A stretch of DNA of 30,452 nt from an uncultured Sulfitobacter sp. (GTDB lineage Bacteria > Pseudomonadota > Alphaproteobacteria > Rhodobacterales > Rhodobacteraceae), in NCBI GenBank assembly GCA_937923365.1, contig CALAIJ010000335.1, positions 1 to 30,452 on the forward strand, given 5' to 3'. The notes beneath the pieces were generated by a model. The model did no database searches and was not told the origin of the DNA. It saw only the letters and a program-made list of their open reading frames with translations. Numbering within the stretch: position 1 is the first letter of the stretch; every line of letters begins with the position of its first letter. Below are positions 17,914-25,884 of the stretch, in pieces. A program made the position numbers and the translations under genes.

Positions 17914-19392
17914 CTACTCAGCAGCGGTCTTCATCTGGAAACCCTCATCAACCTTGTCGCTTGGGATCACAGGGTATTCGCCGGAAAAACACGCGTCGCA
18001 GTACTGGGGGCAAGCTTTGTCGCGGCCCTTTGCCTCGCCCACGGCGCGATAGAGCCCGTCGAGTGAGATGAACTTGAGGCTGTCCACATTCAGATGGTCG
18101 CGCATTTCGTCTTCGGACATGGTGGCGGCCAACAGCTTTTCACGCTGGGGCGTGTCGACACCGTAAAAGCACGGCCATGCGGTGGGCGGGGAGGCGATGC
18201 GGAAATGCACTTCCTTGGCGCCTGCATCAAGGATCATTTCCTTGATCTTGCGGCTGGTGGTGCCGCGCACGACGCTGTCGTCGACCAGAATGACCCGCTT
18301 GCCTTTTATCAGCGCGCGATTGACGTTGAGCTTGAGGCGCACACCCATGTTGCGGATCTGCTCTGTCGGCTCGATGAACGTGCGGCCCATGTATTGGTTG
18401 CGGATGATGCCCATGGCGTAGGGGATGCCGGATTCGAGGCTGTAGCCAATGGCCGCAGGCGTCCCACTGTCAGGGACAGGGCAGACCAGATCGGCGTCTA
18501 CAGGGTTTTCCTTGGCCAATTCGCGGCCGATCGCCTCGCGGGTTTCATAGACGCTGCGCCCGCCCAGAATACTGTCGGGGCGGCTGAAATAGACGTGTTC
18601 AAAGATGCAGAACTTGGACGGCGCGGGACGGAAAGGGAAATGGCTTTGCACGCCTTTGGGGGTGATGACGACCATCTCGCCGGGTTTGATTTCGCGCACG
18701 AATTCGGCGCCGATGATGTCCAGCGCACACGTCTCCGAACTCAGCGCGTAGCCGTCACCCACTTTGCCCAACACCAGCGGGCGCACACCCAAGGGGTCAC
18801 GCACACCGATCAGTTTGGTGCGGGTCATGGCGACCACGGAAAACGCGCCTTCGACCTTACGCAGGGCTTCTTCCATGCGGTCCGGGATGGTCTTGCCCAT
18901 GCAACGGGCCATCAGGTGAATGATACATTCACTATCGGAGGAGCTTTGGAAGATGGACCCGCGCTCGATCAATTCGCGACGCAGGGCGTTGGCGTTGGTG
19001 ATGTTGCCATTGTGGGCAATTGCCGCCCCCCCCATGGCGAATTCGCCAAAGAAAGGCTGCACGTCGCGGATCGCCGTCTGCCCCTTTGAGCCGGCAGTGG
19101 AATAGCGCACATGGCCAATCGCCAGTTCACCCGGCAGGTGTTTCATGACCGTCTCTGAGGTGAAGTTATCACGCACATAGCCGAAACGGCGCGCGGACTG
19201 GAAACCGACCTGAGGATCGTGACTGACGATGCCGCCTGCTTCCTGCCCACGATGCTGCAAGGCGTGCAGACCAAGTGCGACAAAGTTGGCGGCGTCGGCG
19301 ACGCCAACCACGCCGAAAATCCCGCATTCTTCCTTCAGCTTGTCGCTGTCGGCGTCCAGATAGGAGGCATCGAAGGGATGTGCGGGGGGCAT
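17914..19392 (-). CDS. purF: Amidophosphoribosyltransferase, propeptide and Fe-S type
   Basis: The enzyme makes phosphoribosylamine from PRPP and glutamine, the first committed step of purine synthesis. An N-terminal propeptide precedes Cys23 in EECGIFGV, the glutaminase nucleophile. HALQHRGQEAGGI and the PRPP loop VILVDDSVVRGTTSRKI are intact. Cysteines in FCIFEH, PCFYG and YCDACFSGEYP match the four [4Fe-4S] ligands of the Bacillus-type enzyme. The ATG at 19392 (492 residues) has AAGG ahead of it and gives a normal length. A GTG at 19440 would add 16 residues. It lies downstream of the histidine kinase gene, separated by a 192-base leader region. Confidence 0.95.
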   Translation of the reverse strand: MPPAHPFDASYLDADSDKLKEECGIFGVVGVADAANFVALGLHALQHRGQEAGGIVSHDPQVGFQSARRFGYVRDNFTSETVMKHLPGELAIGHVRYSTAGSKGQTAIRDVQPFFGEFAMGGAAIAHNGNITNANALRRELIERGSIFQSSSDSECIIHLMARCMGKTIPDRMEEALRKVEGAFSVVAMTRTKLIGVRDPLGVRPLVLGKVGDGYALSSETCALDIIGAEFVREIKPGEMVVITPKGVQSHFPFRPAPSKFCIFEHVYFSRPDSILGGRSVYETREAIGRELAKENPVDADLVCPVPDSGTPAAIGYSLESGIPYAMGIIRNQYMGRTFIEPTEQIRNMGVRLKLNVNRALIKGKRVILVDDSVVRGTTSRKIKEMILDAGAKEVHFRIASPPTAWPCFYGVDTPQREKLLAATMSEDEMRDHLNVDSLKFISLDGLYRAVGEAKGRDKACPQYCDACFSGEYPVIPSDKVDEGFQMKTAAE

Positions 19393-19478
19393 AACCTTGG
19401 ATGCGGGCGAGGCGGGCTTTGGCGCATTTGGCTTGGGCACGGGGTGGCAGCTCCGAATCCGAAAAAGGGTACGCCTTG

Positions 19479-19507
19479 TATCTATGCAAAGGGGACGAGG
19501 GTGTCAC
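19479..19507 (-). promoter_or_regulatory. Candidate purF promoter
   Basis: Read on the minus strand, GTGACA (19502-19507) and TAGATA (19479-19484) are separated by 17 bases. The -35 matches the TTGACA consensus at five of six positions; the -10 is weaker. It would start transcription about 80 bases before the purF ATG. The gap otherwise shows short GC hairpins but no purine riboswitch that I can recognise. Confidence 0.35.
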
Positions 19508-19584
19508 CCCACCACAGGTGCATTCGTGTGGATAAAGCCAGATTAGCGGGGATTGTGCCCTTTGGAGCCGCGTGTTTACGGGCG

Positions 19585-20721
19585 CTACGCGATCTTGGGG
19601 CTGGGCTGGGGGGTGTTTTGCATCCAGCCTTCCAAAGGATCACCCAGTGAATTGGTCGCCGAAACCCATGCCCCTGGCAAGGAGAGGCGCACGATGGCAC
19701 CGGTCCCCACAGACGCATTGCCCGCTGACATCGTACCGCCACGCGCCTGAACCATGCGGCGCACACCCAGCAGGCCATAGCCGCTCTCTACTCGGAATGC
19801 ACCGCCGTTCAGGAATTTCAGTGCACTTTCCGAGAAACCCTCGCCGTTGTCGCTGAGGAGGATATCAAGCATCTGGTTCTCGGAACGCTGAACCGTGATG
19901 TCGATTTTCAAATGCTCGCGGTTGCCGTATTTGATTGCGTTGTCGATCAGATTGCGCAAACCGATTTGATAGGCGGTTCTGTCGGCGTGAATTTCAACGG
20001 CCGTATAGGTAAAGCGGTGGTTTTCCTGCGGGTCCAGAACATCGCAGATGTCGCGGCAGAGCGCGGCAAAGTTGAAGGTCGTCTCGGCAGAGACCGCATC
20101 CACCGCATGGGCGTGCGACAAGACATCCGAGATCAACTCCATGGATTTGTTGGCGATGTCTTCGATCATCTCGATCAATTCCAGCTTGCCGTCGCCCTTA
20201 TCAATGAAGCCGTCCCGCAAAAGCTCTGCAATCAGTCCCATGTTGCGCATGGGCGCGCGCAGGTCGTGGGCAGCCATCGCGACAAACTGTTCCATCTCCG
20301 TTGCCATTGTGTCCAAAGATACCTTTGCTTCGCGGCTTTCGCGGGCAGCGGTCAAATCAACGGAAGTCCCAAAAAGACGCCGGACACCTTCAGGCGTTAC
20401 ATTGGGCACCAAAGTTGTGCGGATCGCACGGGTTGTGCCGTTTATCGGCAGCTCAATCTCGTAGGTCATGGGCTTGCCGGTGCGCAGCACCTCGCAATGG
20501 CGCGCAAAGGCGGTGCGCCCGTAAGCGCCATCATAAATGTCCTCCGCCGTGCGGCCGAGATAATCCTCAAGCGGGCGGGCGGCGATGGCGCGGGCATGAG
20601 CATTGAAAGCGACATAGCGCGGCACATCGTCTTGATCAGGCTCCAGCACAAAGACTGGGCTTGCCAGATGATCAAGCTGCTCAAACAACTGAGAGGCCGT
20701 GTGGTGCGCTTGGTTGGACAT
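19585..20721 (-). CDS. Soluble PAS-domain sensor histidine kinase
   Basis: The 378-residue protein has a PAS domain at about 10-130 (SPVFVLEPDQ, ending GTSVDLTAARE), a HisKA dimerisation helix with H-box AAHDLRAPMR (His152), and a HATPase domain with N-box LRNLIDNAIKYGN at 255-267 and DNGEGF at 291-296. No transmembrane segment or signal peptide is visible, so it senses something inside the cell. No response regulator gene is next to it, so it is an orphan kinase whose partner must be elsewhere. It sits between cvpA and purF, which are adjacent in many bacteria. Confidence 0.9.
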   Translation of the reverse strand: MSNQAHHTASQLFEQLDHLASPVFVLEPDQDDVPRYVAFNAHARAIAARPLEDYLGRTAEDIYDGAYGRTAFARHCEVLRTGKPMTYEIELPINGTTRAIRTTLVPNVTPEGVRRLFGTSVDLTAARESREAKVSLDTMATEMEQFVAMAAHDLRAPMRNMGLIAELLRDGFIDKGDGKLELIEMIEDIANKSMELISDVLSHAHAVDAVSAETTFNFAALCRDICDVLDPQENHRFTYTAVEIHADRTAYQIGLRNLIDNAIKYGNREHLKIDITVQRSENQMLDILLSDNGEGFSESALKFLNGGAFRVESGYGLLGVRRMVQARGGTMSAGNASVGTGAIVRLSLPGAWVSATNSLGDPLEGWMQNTPQPSPKIA

Positions 20722-20771
20722 AACCAGAACGTGCGCCCAATCCGTTAATGTAGCGTTAAGAAACGGACGAA

Positions 20772-20790
20772 TGCTGGACTAAATCCAGCA
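20772..20790. terminator. Hairpin between cvpA and the kinase gene
   Basis: TGCTGGA (20772-20778) and TCCAGCA (20784-20790) are exact reverse complements with a 5-base loop. It lies in the 78-base gap after the cvpA stop on the minus strand. No run of T follows it in that direction, so it may act as an attenuator or mRNA stabiliser instead of a classic terminator. Confidence 0.4.
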
Positions 20791-20799
20791 AAAACGCCG

Positions 20800-21354
20800 T
20801 TACTCGCCGCAGCTGCTGACCAATTCTTCGTAGCGGGTCTGGATCCAGCCCATCGCCTGCTCGGGGTCGCGGTCTTCGATCTTGCCGACAAAGCGCCCGA
20901 ATACCTGCGCAGAGCGGCTGTCGTCGACCATTGTGATCTCCTGACTGGAAATGACGGTCGTGTAGACAAAGAACGCGATCGCCACCAGCAAGACGCCGCG
21001 CGCCACACCGAAGACAAAGCCCAACGCCTGATCCAGCCCACCGAGAATGGAACGCTGCACCAGCGAGGAAAACAGCGGTGTGAACAAGGACACGACAATC
21101 AGCGTACCTGCCAGCACCAATGCAAAAGCACCAATGACCGAAAGCTCGCAACTGTCGGCCAGAAAGTCGCCAATGACGGGGATTTCGCGCACCAAAGGTT
21201 CGACCCGCGGCGCAAATAGGAAGGCCAGCACGGCGGCTGCGATCCAGCCGGCGATGGCCATGGCTTCGCGCACAAGGCCGCGCCCGTATGCCAGCAGGGC
21301 AGAGAGGACAATGACCAGCGCCACAACGCCGTCAATAATCGTAAAACCTTCCAT
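20800..21354 (-). CDS. cvpA: CvpA family membrane protein
   Basis: The 184-residue integral membrane protein has four hydrophobic segments and the CvpA marks IDGVVALVIVLSALLAYGRGLVREA and GLDQALGFVFGVARG. CvpA was named for colicin V production in E. coli and is now tied to envelope integrity and bile or stress resistance. Biochemistry is unclear. A soluble acidic C-terminal tail (about 150-184) ends the protein. It starts 23 bases after radA, with AAAGG upstream, so the two probably share a transcript. Confidence 0.93.
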   Translation of the reverse strand: MEGFTIIDGVVALVIVLSALLAYGRGLVREAMAIAGWIAAAVLAFLFAPRVEPLVREIPVIGDFLADSCELSVIGAFALVLAGTLIVVSLFTPLFSSLVQRSILGGLDQALGFVFGVARGVLLVAIAFFVYTTVISSQEITMVDDSRSAQVFGRFVGKIEDRDPEQAMGWIQTRYEELVSSCGE

Positions 21355-21377
21355 GCCCGTCCTGCCTTTCGTTGGGG

Positions 21378-22745
21378 TTATCCGGCCCCGAAAACTTCGC
21401 CTACAAAGCTGGTCAAATCCGCCATCGTATTAAGCGTCATACCAGCGGCGCCTGCGGATTTTCCACCGGACGGCGCGATCGCTGCGGTAAAACCAAGTTT
21501 TTGCGCTTCTTTCAACCTGTTTTCGGTCTGAGATGCAGGACGCAGGGCACCAGAGAGGCTAATCTCGCCAAAAACAACGGTTTCTGCGGGCAGCGCTACA
21601 TCTTCACGTGCGCTTAAAAGCGCCGCTGCAACCGCAAGGTCAGCGGCAGGTTCCGATATCTTCATGCCGCCTGCGACGTTAAGGTAGACGTCGAGCCCTG
21701 CAAAAGGGATGCCGCAGCGCGCCTCCAGCACGGCAAGAATCATCGCCAGCCGTCCGCCGTCCCAACCCACCACCGTGCGGCGCGCCTGGGAATGGGGCGA
21801 CGGGGCGACGAGCGCCTGCAATTCGCACAACACAGGCCGTGTGCCTTCGATCCCTGCAAAGACCACGGAGCCTGCCGAGGGCTGCCCGCGCTCGGACAAA
21901 AACAGCGCCGAGGGGTTGGTGACCTGTTCAAGGCCACGGCCCGTCATTTCGAAAACGCCGATTTCGTCAGCGGGGCCAAAGCGGTTCTTGACCGAGCGTA
22001 GAATACGGAATTGGTGGCCGCGCTCGCCCTCGAAATACAGGACCGTATCGACCATATGTTCCACGACGCGCGGGCCCGCGATCTGGCCGTCTTTGGTGAC
22101 GTGGCCCACAAGGATCACGGAGGTGCCGGTGCGCTTGGCAAAGGCGGTCAATTCGTGGCTGGCGGCGCGCACTTGGGAAACGGAGCCGGGCGCGCTGTCC
22201 ACATTGTCGGCCCACATGGTTTGGATGGAATCGATGATCGCCAATTGCGGGCGTTCTTTGTCCAGCGTGGTGATGATGTCGCGCAGATTGGTCTCGGCGG
22301 CCAGTTGCACGGGCGCGTCCGCCAGCCCCAGACGCTGTGCGCGCATGCGGACCTGCGCACTGGCTTCTTCGCCGCTGACGTAGATCGTCTTGAGCCCTGC
22401 TTTGGCGAAATGGGCGGCGGCCTGCAAAAGCAGAGTGGACTTGCCGATGCCGGGATCGCCGCCGACCAGAATGGCCGATGCAGGGACAAGGCCACCGCCC
22501 AACACGCGGTCCAGCTCGTCGATGCCACAGCGGCTGCGGGGGGGTGGCGCTTCGTTTGTGCCAAGATCGGTCAGCACGACGGAGGAGCCACGCTTCGCGC
22601 CCAACGACTTGGACGGTGGGCCTGCCGAAATACCCTGATCCTGCTGGATCGAGTTCCATTCGCCGCAACCGTCGCAGCGGCCGGACCACTTGTTGAAAGA
22701 CGCGCCGCAAGCGGTGCAAGAGAAGGTTGTCGTTGCTTTGGCCAT
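21378..22745 (-). CDS. radA: DNA repair protein RadA
   Basis: RadA is a RecA-like, DnaB-type branch-migration ATPase used in recombinational repair. The 455-residue protein has a zinc finger (Cys10, Cys13, Cys24, Cys27), a Walker A GGDPGIGKST at 95-104, the RadA-specific KNRFG at 253-257, and a Lon-like C-terminal domain (VNVAGGMKISEPAADLAVAAAL pattern, with YLNVAGG). The ATG at 22745 gives the normal N-terminus MAKATTTFSC with AAAAGG upstream. It leads the radA-cvpA pair and is divergent from the SH3 gene. Confidence 0.97.
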   Translation of the reverse strand: MAKATTTFSCTACGASFNKWSGRCDGCGEWNSIQQDQGISAGPPSKSLGAKRGSSVVLTDLGTNEAPPPRSRCGIDELDRVLGGGLVPASAILVGGDPGIGKSTLLLQAAAHFAKAGLKTIYVSGEEASAQVRMRAQRLGLADAPVQLAAETNLRDIITTLDKERPQLAIIDSIQTMWADNVDSAPGSVSQVRAASHELTAFAKRTGTSVILVGHVTKDGQIAGPRVVEHMVDTVLYFEGERGHQFRILRSVKNRFGPADEIGVFEMTGRGLEQVTNPSALFLSERGQPSAGSVVFAGIEGTRPVLCELQALVAPSPHSQARRTVVGWDGGRLAMILAVLEARCGIPFAGLDVYLNVAGGMKISEPAADLAVAAALLSAREDVALPAETVVFGEISLSGALRPASQTENRLKEAQKLGFTAAIAPSGGKSAGAAGMTLNTMADLTSFVGEVFGAG

Positions 22746-22765
22746 GCTGCCTTTTGTATAGATTG

Positions 22766-22778
22766 AGGTCAGAGGTCA
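22766..22778. promoter_or_regulatory. Direct repeat AGGTCA-N1-AGGTCA in the radA/SH3 divergent gap
   Basis: AGGTCA occurs at 22766-22771 and 22773-22778, in the 75-base gap that must hold both promoters. It may be a regulator site, but a six-base direct repeat is short evidence. No clear -35/-10 pairs were found; a partial TATACA lies close to radA. Confidence 0.3.
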
Positions 22779-22820
22779 AAGGAATTTATGACCCGCTCTA
22801 TTTATTGGAAGGATTAGATC

Positions 22821-23282
22821 ATGAAACGACTTGCCTTGACGGCTGCGGCCCTCATCATCAGTGCTTCGGCGGCCTTTGCGGACAGCTTTTTCGTCAAGCA
22901 AACCTCGGACGGCTTTTTGAACGTGCGCAGCGGGCCGGGCACAAATTTCGAGATTCTGCGCGAGATTTATCCGGGCGATCAGGTGACATCGCTGGAGAAA
23001 AAGGGTCGCTGGCACCGGGTGCGCTTGCCCGGTGGGGGCACGGGCTGGGTGTCCGGCAATTTTCTGCAGGAGATCAGCAGCTGGTCGGGCGATATCCGCG
23101 TGGTAATTCAGACGTCTGACGGTTTTTTGAACCTGCGGGCAGGGCCGGGCACAGGAAACGGGATCATCCGGCGTATCTATCCTGGCGATCAGGTCAAAGT
23201 GCTGGGCGCGTCGGGCAACTGGCTGCGCGTGCGTGTGTTGAACGGGCCCAAAGGCTGGGTGCACAAAGCCTACGTGCGCTGA
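22821..23282 (+). CDS. Secreted protein with two bacterial SH3 domains
   Basis: The 153-residue protein has a Sec signal peptide (MKRLALTAAALIISASAAFA, cleavage near residue 20). Two SH3_3-type repeats follow: QTSDGFLNVRSGPG at about 27 and QTSDGFLNLRAGPG at about 97, each ending in a GWV segment. The two copies are close paralogues, so they arose by internal duplication. Bacterial SH3 domains usually bind peptidoglycan or metals, placing it in the periplasm. It has no catalytic domain, so a structural or adaptor role is the best guess. GGAAGGA precedes the ATG. Confidence 0.9.
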   Translation: MKRLALTAAALIISASAAFADSFFVKQTSDGFLNVRSGPGTNFEILREIYPGDQVTSLEKKGRWHRVRLPGGGTGWVSGNFLQEISSWSGDIRVVIQTSDGFLNLRAGPGTGNGIIRRIYPGDQVKVLGASGNWLRVRVLNGPKGWVHKAYVR

Positions 23283-23296
23283 CAGATAAGGGGTGA

Positions 23297-23317
23297 CGGA
23301 TTTTTGTGAAAAATCCG
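23297..23317. terminator. Bidirectional hairpin after the SH3 gene
   Basis: CGGATTTTT (23297-23305) and AAAAATCCG (23309-23317) are perfect reverse complements with a GTG loop. The stem is A/T-rich at its top and includes T runs on both strands. It sits in the gap between the two convergent genes, so it probably ends transcription of both. Confidence 0.6.
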
Positions 23318-23362
23318 GTCGCGCATTGTCGCAAAAGACGCAGAAACCACGCTAATGGTCGT

Positions 23363-24190
23363 CTATTCCGCAGCCTTCGGAGGCATCTCGATCACGGTAT
23401 TATCGAGGGCCTTGGGGTCCAGATCCGCGTCGATGGCCGCTTCTGCCAAGACATCGTCGGCGGTGCGCGGCATCGTGTTTTGTGTCCCAAGCTCTGGCAG
23501 AATTTCGTGCATCTCTTCGCGCAGACGCTCCAGCTGAGCGGCACAAACACTTTCTTCCAGCTCCACTTCGTGCAGCCACTGCTTCATCTCGGTGGAGATG
23601 GCTTTGGCCTGATCAAGGCGGGTGTTGAAGAGTGTAATCTCTTCCTGACGCTGCTCCAGAAAGCTGCGTGCGCGGGCGATCTTGTCGTCGGAATAGACCT
23701 GCGCCAGTTCCGTTGAAAGGTGGCTCATCTGGGCGGCGACTTCCAGCAAGGACGGCTCAAGCGTGCTCAGGTCTGGGTGATCGCGCAGGTAGGCCAGCCG
23801 TTCGCGGACACTGTCGAATTCAGAGCTGAGCTGGAAGGTCCTTTGACGGTCCGCTGCGTGCACAGCCGCATATGCATTTGCCACATCCTGCATGCCAATG
23901 GAAAAACGGCGATGCGAATTCTCAAGCTGCATGATCCGGCGGTTGGCGGGCAGGAAAAAGCACAGCCCGACGGCGAGAACCGTCAGACCGATCTGCGCGT
24001 ACATGCCTGCATTCTCGACAGGGGCACCTTGGTATTGAATGGAGAGGGACAGCCAGGACCATTGACCAAAAGCCGCCATCAGGGTCGCACAAAAGAGGCA
24101 CAGAGCAGCAATCGCGAAGACGGCCAAAGCGAGTCTTTGCATGATAAATTGGACGAAATACGCCAGTACACGAACGGTATTCACAAACAT
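23363..24190 (-). CDS. Membrane-anchored coiled-coil protein of unknown function
   Basis: The 275-residue protein has two N-terminal membrane helices (about 18-42 and 62-80). A long predicted helical/coiled-coil region (about 85-230) follows, rich in Glu, Gln, Arg and Leu, then an acidic, Pro-containing tail. No enzyme motif is seen. I recall similar proteins annotated as 'DNA repair protein' in this group, but nothing here supports that. The ATG at 24190 has AGGGGG upstream and begins just before the first helix. A longer frame to 24334 would add a basic segment without a good ribosome site. It lies downstream of a pqiA-like gene. Confidence 0.78.
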   Translation of the reverse strand: MFVNTVRVLAYFVQFIMQRLALAVFAIAALCLFCATLMAAFGQWSWLSLSIQYQGAPVENAGMYAQIGLTVLAVGLCFFLPANRRIMQLENSHRRFSIGMQDVANAYAAVHAADRQRTFQLSSEFDSVRERLAYLRDHPDLSTLEPSLLEVAAQMSHLSTELAQVYSDDKIARARSFLEQRQEEITLFNTRLDQAKAISTEMKQWLHEVELEESVCAAQLERLREEMHEILPELGTQNTMPRTADDVLAEAAIDADLDPKALDNTVIEMPPKAAE

Positions 24191-24211
24191 CCCCCCCTGA
24201 GGATCGTCAAT

Positions 24212-24231
24212 ATCGGCAACTTTATGCCGAT
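24212..24231. promoter_or_regulatory. Palindrome ATCGGCA-N6-TGCCGAT in the coiled-coil gene leader
   Basis: ATCGGCA (24212-24218) and TGCCGAT (24225-24231) are exact reverse complements with a 6-base spacer, 22 bases upstream of the ATG at 24190. It may be an operator or a leader hairpin. The rest of the 140-base gap is AT-rich and probably holds the promoter. Confidence 0.5.
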
Positions 24232-24330
24232 TAACTAAGAATTTCACGGTAATTTTTCGCAAACCGCTGAGAAAGGGGACTTTTCGGCCAATTTTGACAT
24301 TTTTGCGACGGAATTGTCTTGGATTTGGCG

Positions 24331-24780
24331 TCAATCCTTAGTTCGGATCATGGATTGTTCAGTACGCCATGAGACGAGAATCGATGTCAGAATGCAGGCC
24401 GTAAACAGATAAAGTCCCCAGGCGACTTCAATCCGGCCTACGCCGATGCCCTTGGTCAGGGTGATGTAGAGGGCAATCAGAAAGATGTCCGCCATCGCCA
24501 GCTTTCCCAGAATGTGCAGGGTCGGCAGCAGCTTTGCACTGAGCAGGTTGAAATGCAGCAAGGCCAGTCCGATCGTCTTCAGATAGGGCGCGAAAAGCGC
24601 GAAAACCGTGACAACCAAAGCAAGGAAGATGTCGCTTGCCCAAAGGGACTGTAGCCCTGTCAGCACTGAAATCTCGTCCAGCCCGAAGAGCGGCAGCAGC
24701 CCTGCGCGCATCAAAGGCGCGGCCCATGCCAAAGGATACAAGACCAGCAACGACAGGTTCAGGATTTTCAAAATCATCAT
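24331..24780 (-). CDS. PqiA-like inner-membrane protein (single-domain)
   Basis: The 149-residue protein has four hydrophobic segments and the PqiA features APLMRAGLLPLFGLDEISVLTGLQSLW, FAPYLKTIGLAL and KLAMADIFLIALYI. PqiA family proteins are inner-membrane parts of the MCE-type PqiABC/LetAB lipid-transport systems. This one has a single PqiA unit and lacks the N-terminal CxxC zinc ribbon of full PqiA. No MCE-domain pqiB gene is nearby. The ATG at 24780 comes just after the alr stop; an ATG at 24777 is equally possible. It is read after alr. Confidence 0.85.
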   Translation of the reverse strand: MMILKILNLSLLVLYPLAWAAPLMRAGLLPLFGLDEISVLTGLQSLWASDIFLALVVTVFALFAPYLKTIGLALLHFNLLSAKLLPTLHILGKLAMADIFLIALYITLTKGIGVGRIEVAWGLYLFTACILTSILVSWRTEQSMIRTKD

Positions 24781-24781
24781 G

Positions 24782-25816
24782 TCAGGACAGATAGACACGC
24801 GCATAGCGCCCGCCAAGGGAGGTCAGGATCTCATAGCCGATTGTACCGGCCCACTCAGCCACCTGATCAACGGTCTGTTCAGGGCCAATCAGTTGCAGGT
24901 GGTCGGGCACATCCTCAAGCGCGGTGACGTCCACTGTGATCATATCCATCGATACCCGCCCCAAAGCCGGCAGGGTTTGCCCTGCGTGTCGGAAAGATGC
25001 CTGCCCGCCCATGGCGCGGATCAGCCCGTCCGCGTAGCCCGCGGCAACTGTGGCAACCTTGGTGGGGGTCTTTGCCACAAAGGCGTTCGCATAGCCGACG
25101 GTTTCCCCAACCGCCACATCGCGCACCTGAATGACGGGCACGTCCAGCGAGACCACGGGCGTGGCCTGCGCAAAGGGCAGGCCGCCATAAAGCCCGACAC
25201 CAGGGCGCGTGAGGTCAAAGTGATAGTCCGGCCCCAGCAAAATCCCCCCCGTCGCAGCAAGCGAGCGGGGTACATCAACCCCCTCAGTCATGTCACGGAA
25301 TGTCGCCAATTGCTGCGCATTCATCGGGTGGTCAGGCGTGTCTGCGCAGGCCAGATGTGACATGATCAGTGTGGGCTCTTGGGCAAGGGCGATGGCGCGC
25401 ACGGCGGCCCATTCGGAAGGCTCCATCCCCAGACGGTTCATGCCGCTGTCAAGCTGGATGCCAAAGCGGTGTCCGGCCAGCATCTCCACGTGCAAGAGCA
25501 ACTGATCGACCGAATTGATCAGCGGCGTCAGGCGGGCGCTGCGGATGATCTCTGCATCACCGGCCATATGCCCTGAAAAGACCGAGATTTCAGGTCCTTC
25601 ACCAATGGCCCGGCGCAGGATTGCCCCTTCTTCGGCGGCTGCAACAAAAAAGTGGCGCGCGCCTGCATCGGCCAGTGCGCGGCCTACGCGGCCTGCGTCC
25701 AGCCCGTAGCCGTCCGCTTTGACCACGGCACCTGTCGGCACGTCTGTCATGCGGTCAAGGGCGCGCCAGTTGGCGGCAAGGGCATTCAGGTCGATGGTCA
25801 GGGTTGCGTTGCTCAT
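24782..25816 (-). CDS. alr: Alanine racemase
   Basis: The PLP enzyme makes D-alanine for peptidoglycan. The 344 residues have VVKADGYG with the PLP lysine (Lys33), the catalytic tyrosine in GYANAF (Tyr242), DSGMNRLG, and the N- and C-terminal alr domains. RPGVGLYGG is the phosphate-binding segment. The ATG at 25816 fits the family N-terminus. A 68-base gap separates it from the DUF1194 gene. In related genomes alr is near dnaB and radA, and all three are in this window. Confidence 0.96.
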   Translation of the reverse strand: MSNATLTIDLNALAANWRALDRMTDVPTGAVVKADGYGLDAGRVGRALADAGARHFFVAAAEEGAILRRAIGEGPEISVFSGHMAGDAEIIRSARLTPLINSVDQLLLHVEMLAGHRFGIQLDSGMNRLGMEPSEWAAVRAIALAQEPTLIMSHLACADTPDHPMNAQQLATFRDMTEGVDVPRSLAATGGILLGPDYHFDLTRPGVGLYGGLPFAQATPVVSLDVPVIQVRDVAVGETVGYANAFVAKTPTKVATVAAGYADGLIRAMGGQASFRHAGQTLPALGRVSMDMITVDVTALEDVPDHLQLIGPEQTVDQVAEWAGTIGYEILTSLGGRYARVYLS

Positions 25817-25884
25817 GAGCTTCGTTTTGACACAGCCATGCGCGGGGTCAAGAGACCGCGCGCCTCAACGCCCACCGTCCGGTG

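Noticed and set aside
18094..19089. Long open frame on the plus strand opposite purF
   Set aside because: It is antisense to a confident PurF with all motifs. The residue make-up is shadow-like.
19393..19440. GTG start giving a 508-residue PurF
   Set aside because: The ATG at 19392 has a better placed AAGG and a normal length; the GTG start remains an alternative.
19393..19584. Possible purine riboswitch or small RNA ahead of purF
   Set aside because: No conserved three-way junction pattern or matching loops could be seen; only short GC stems are present.
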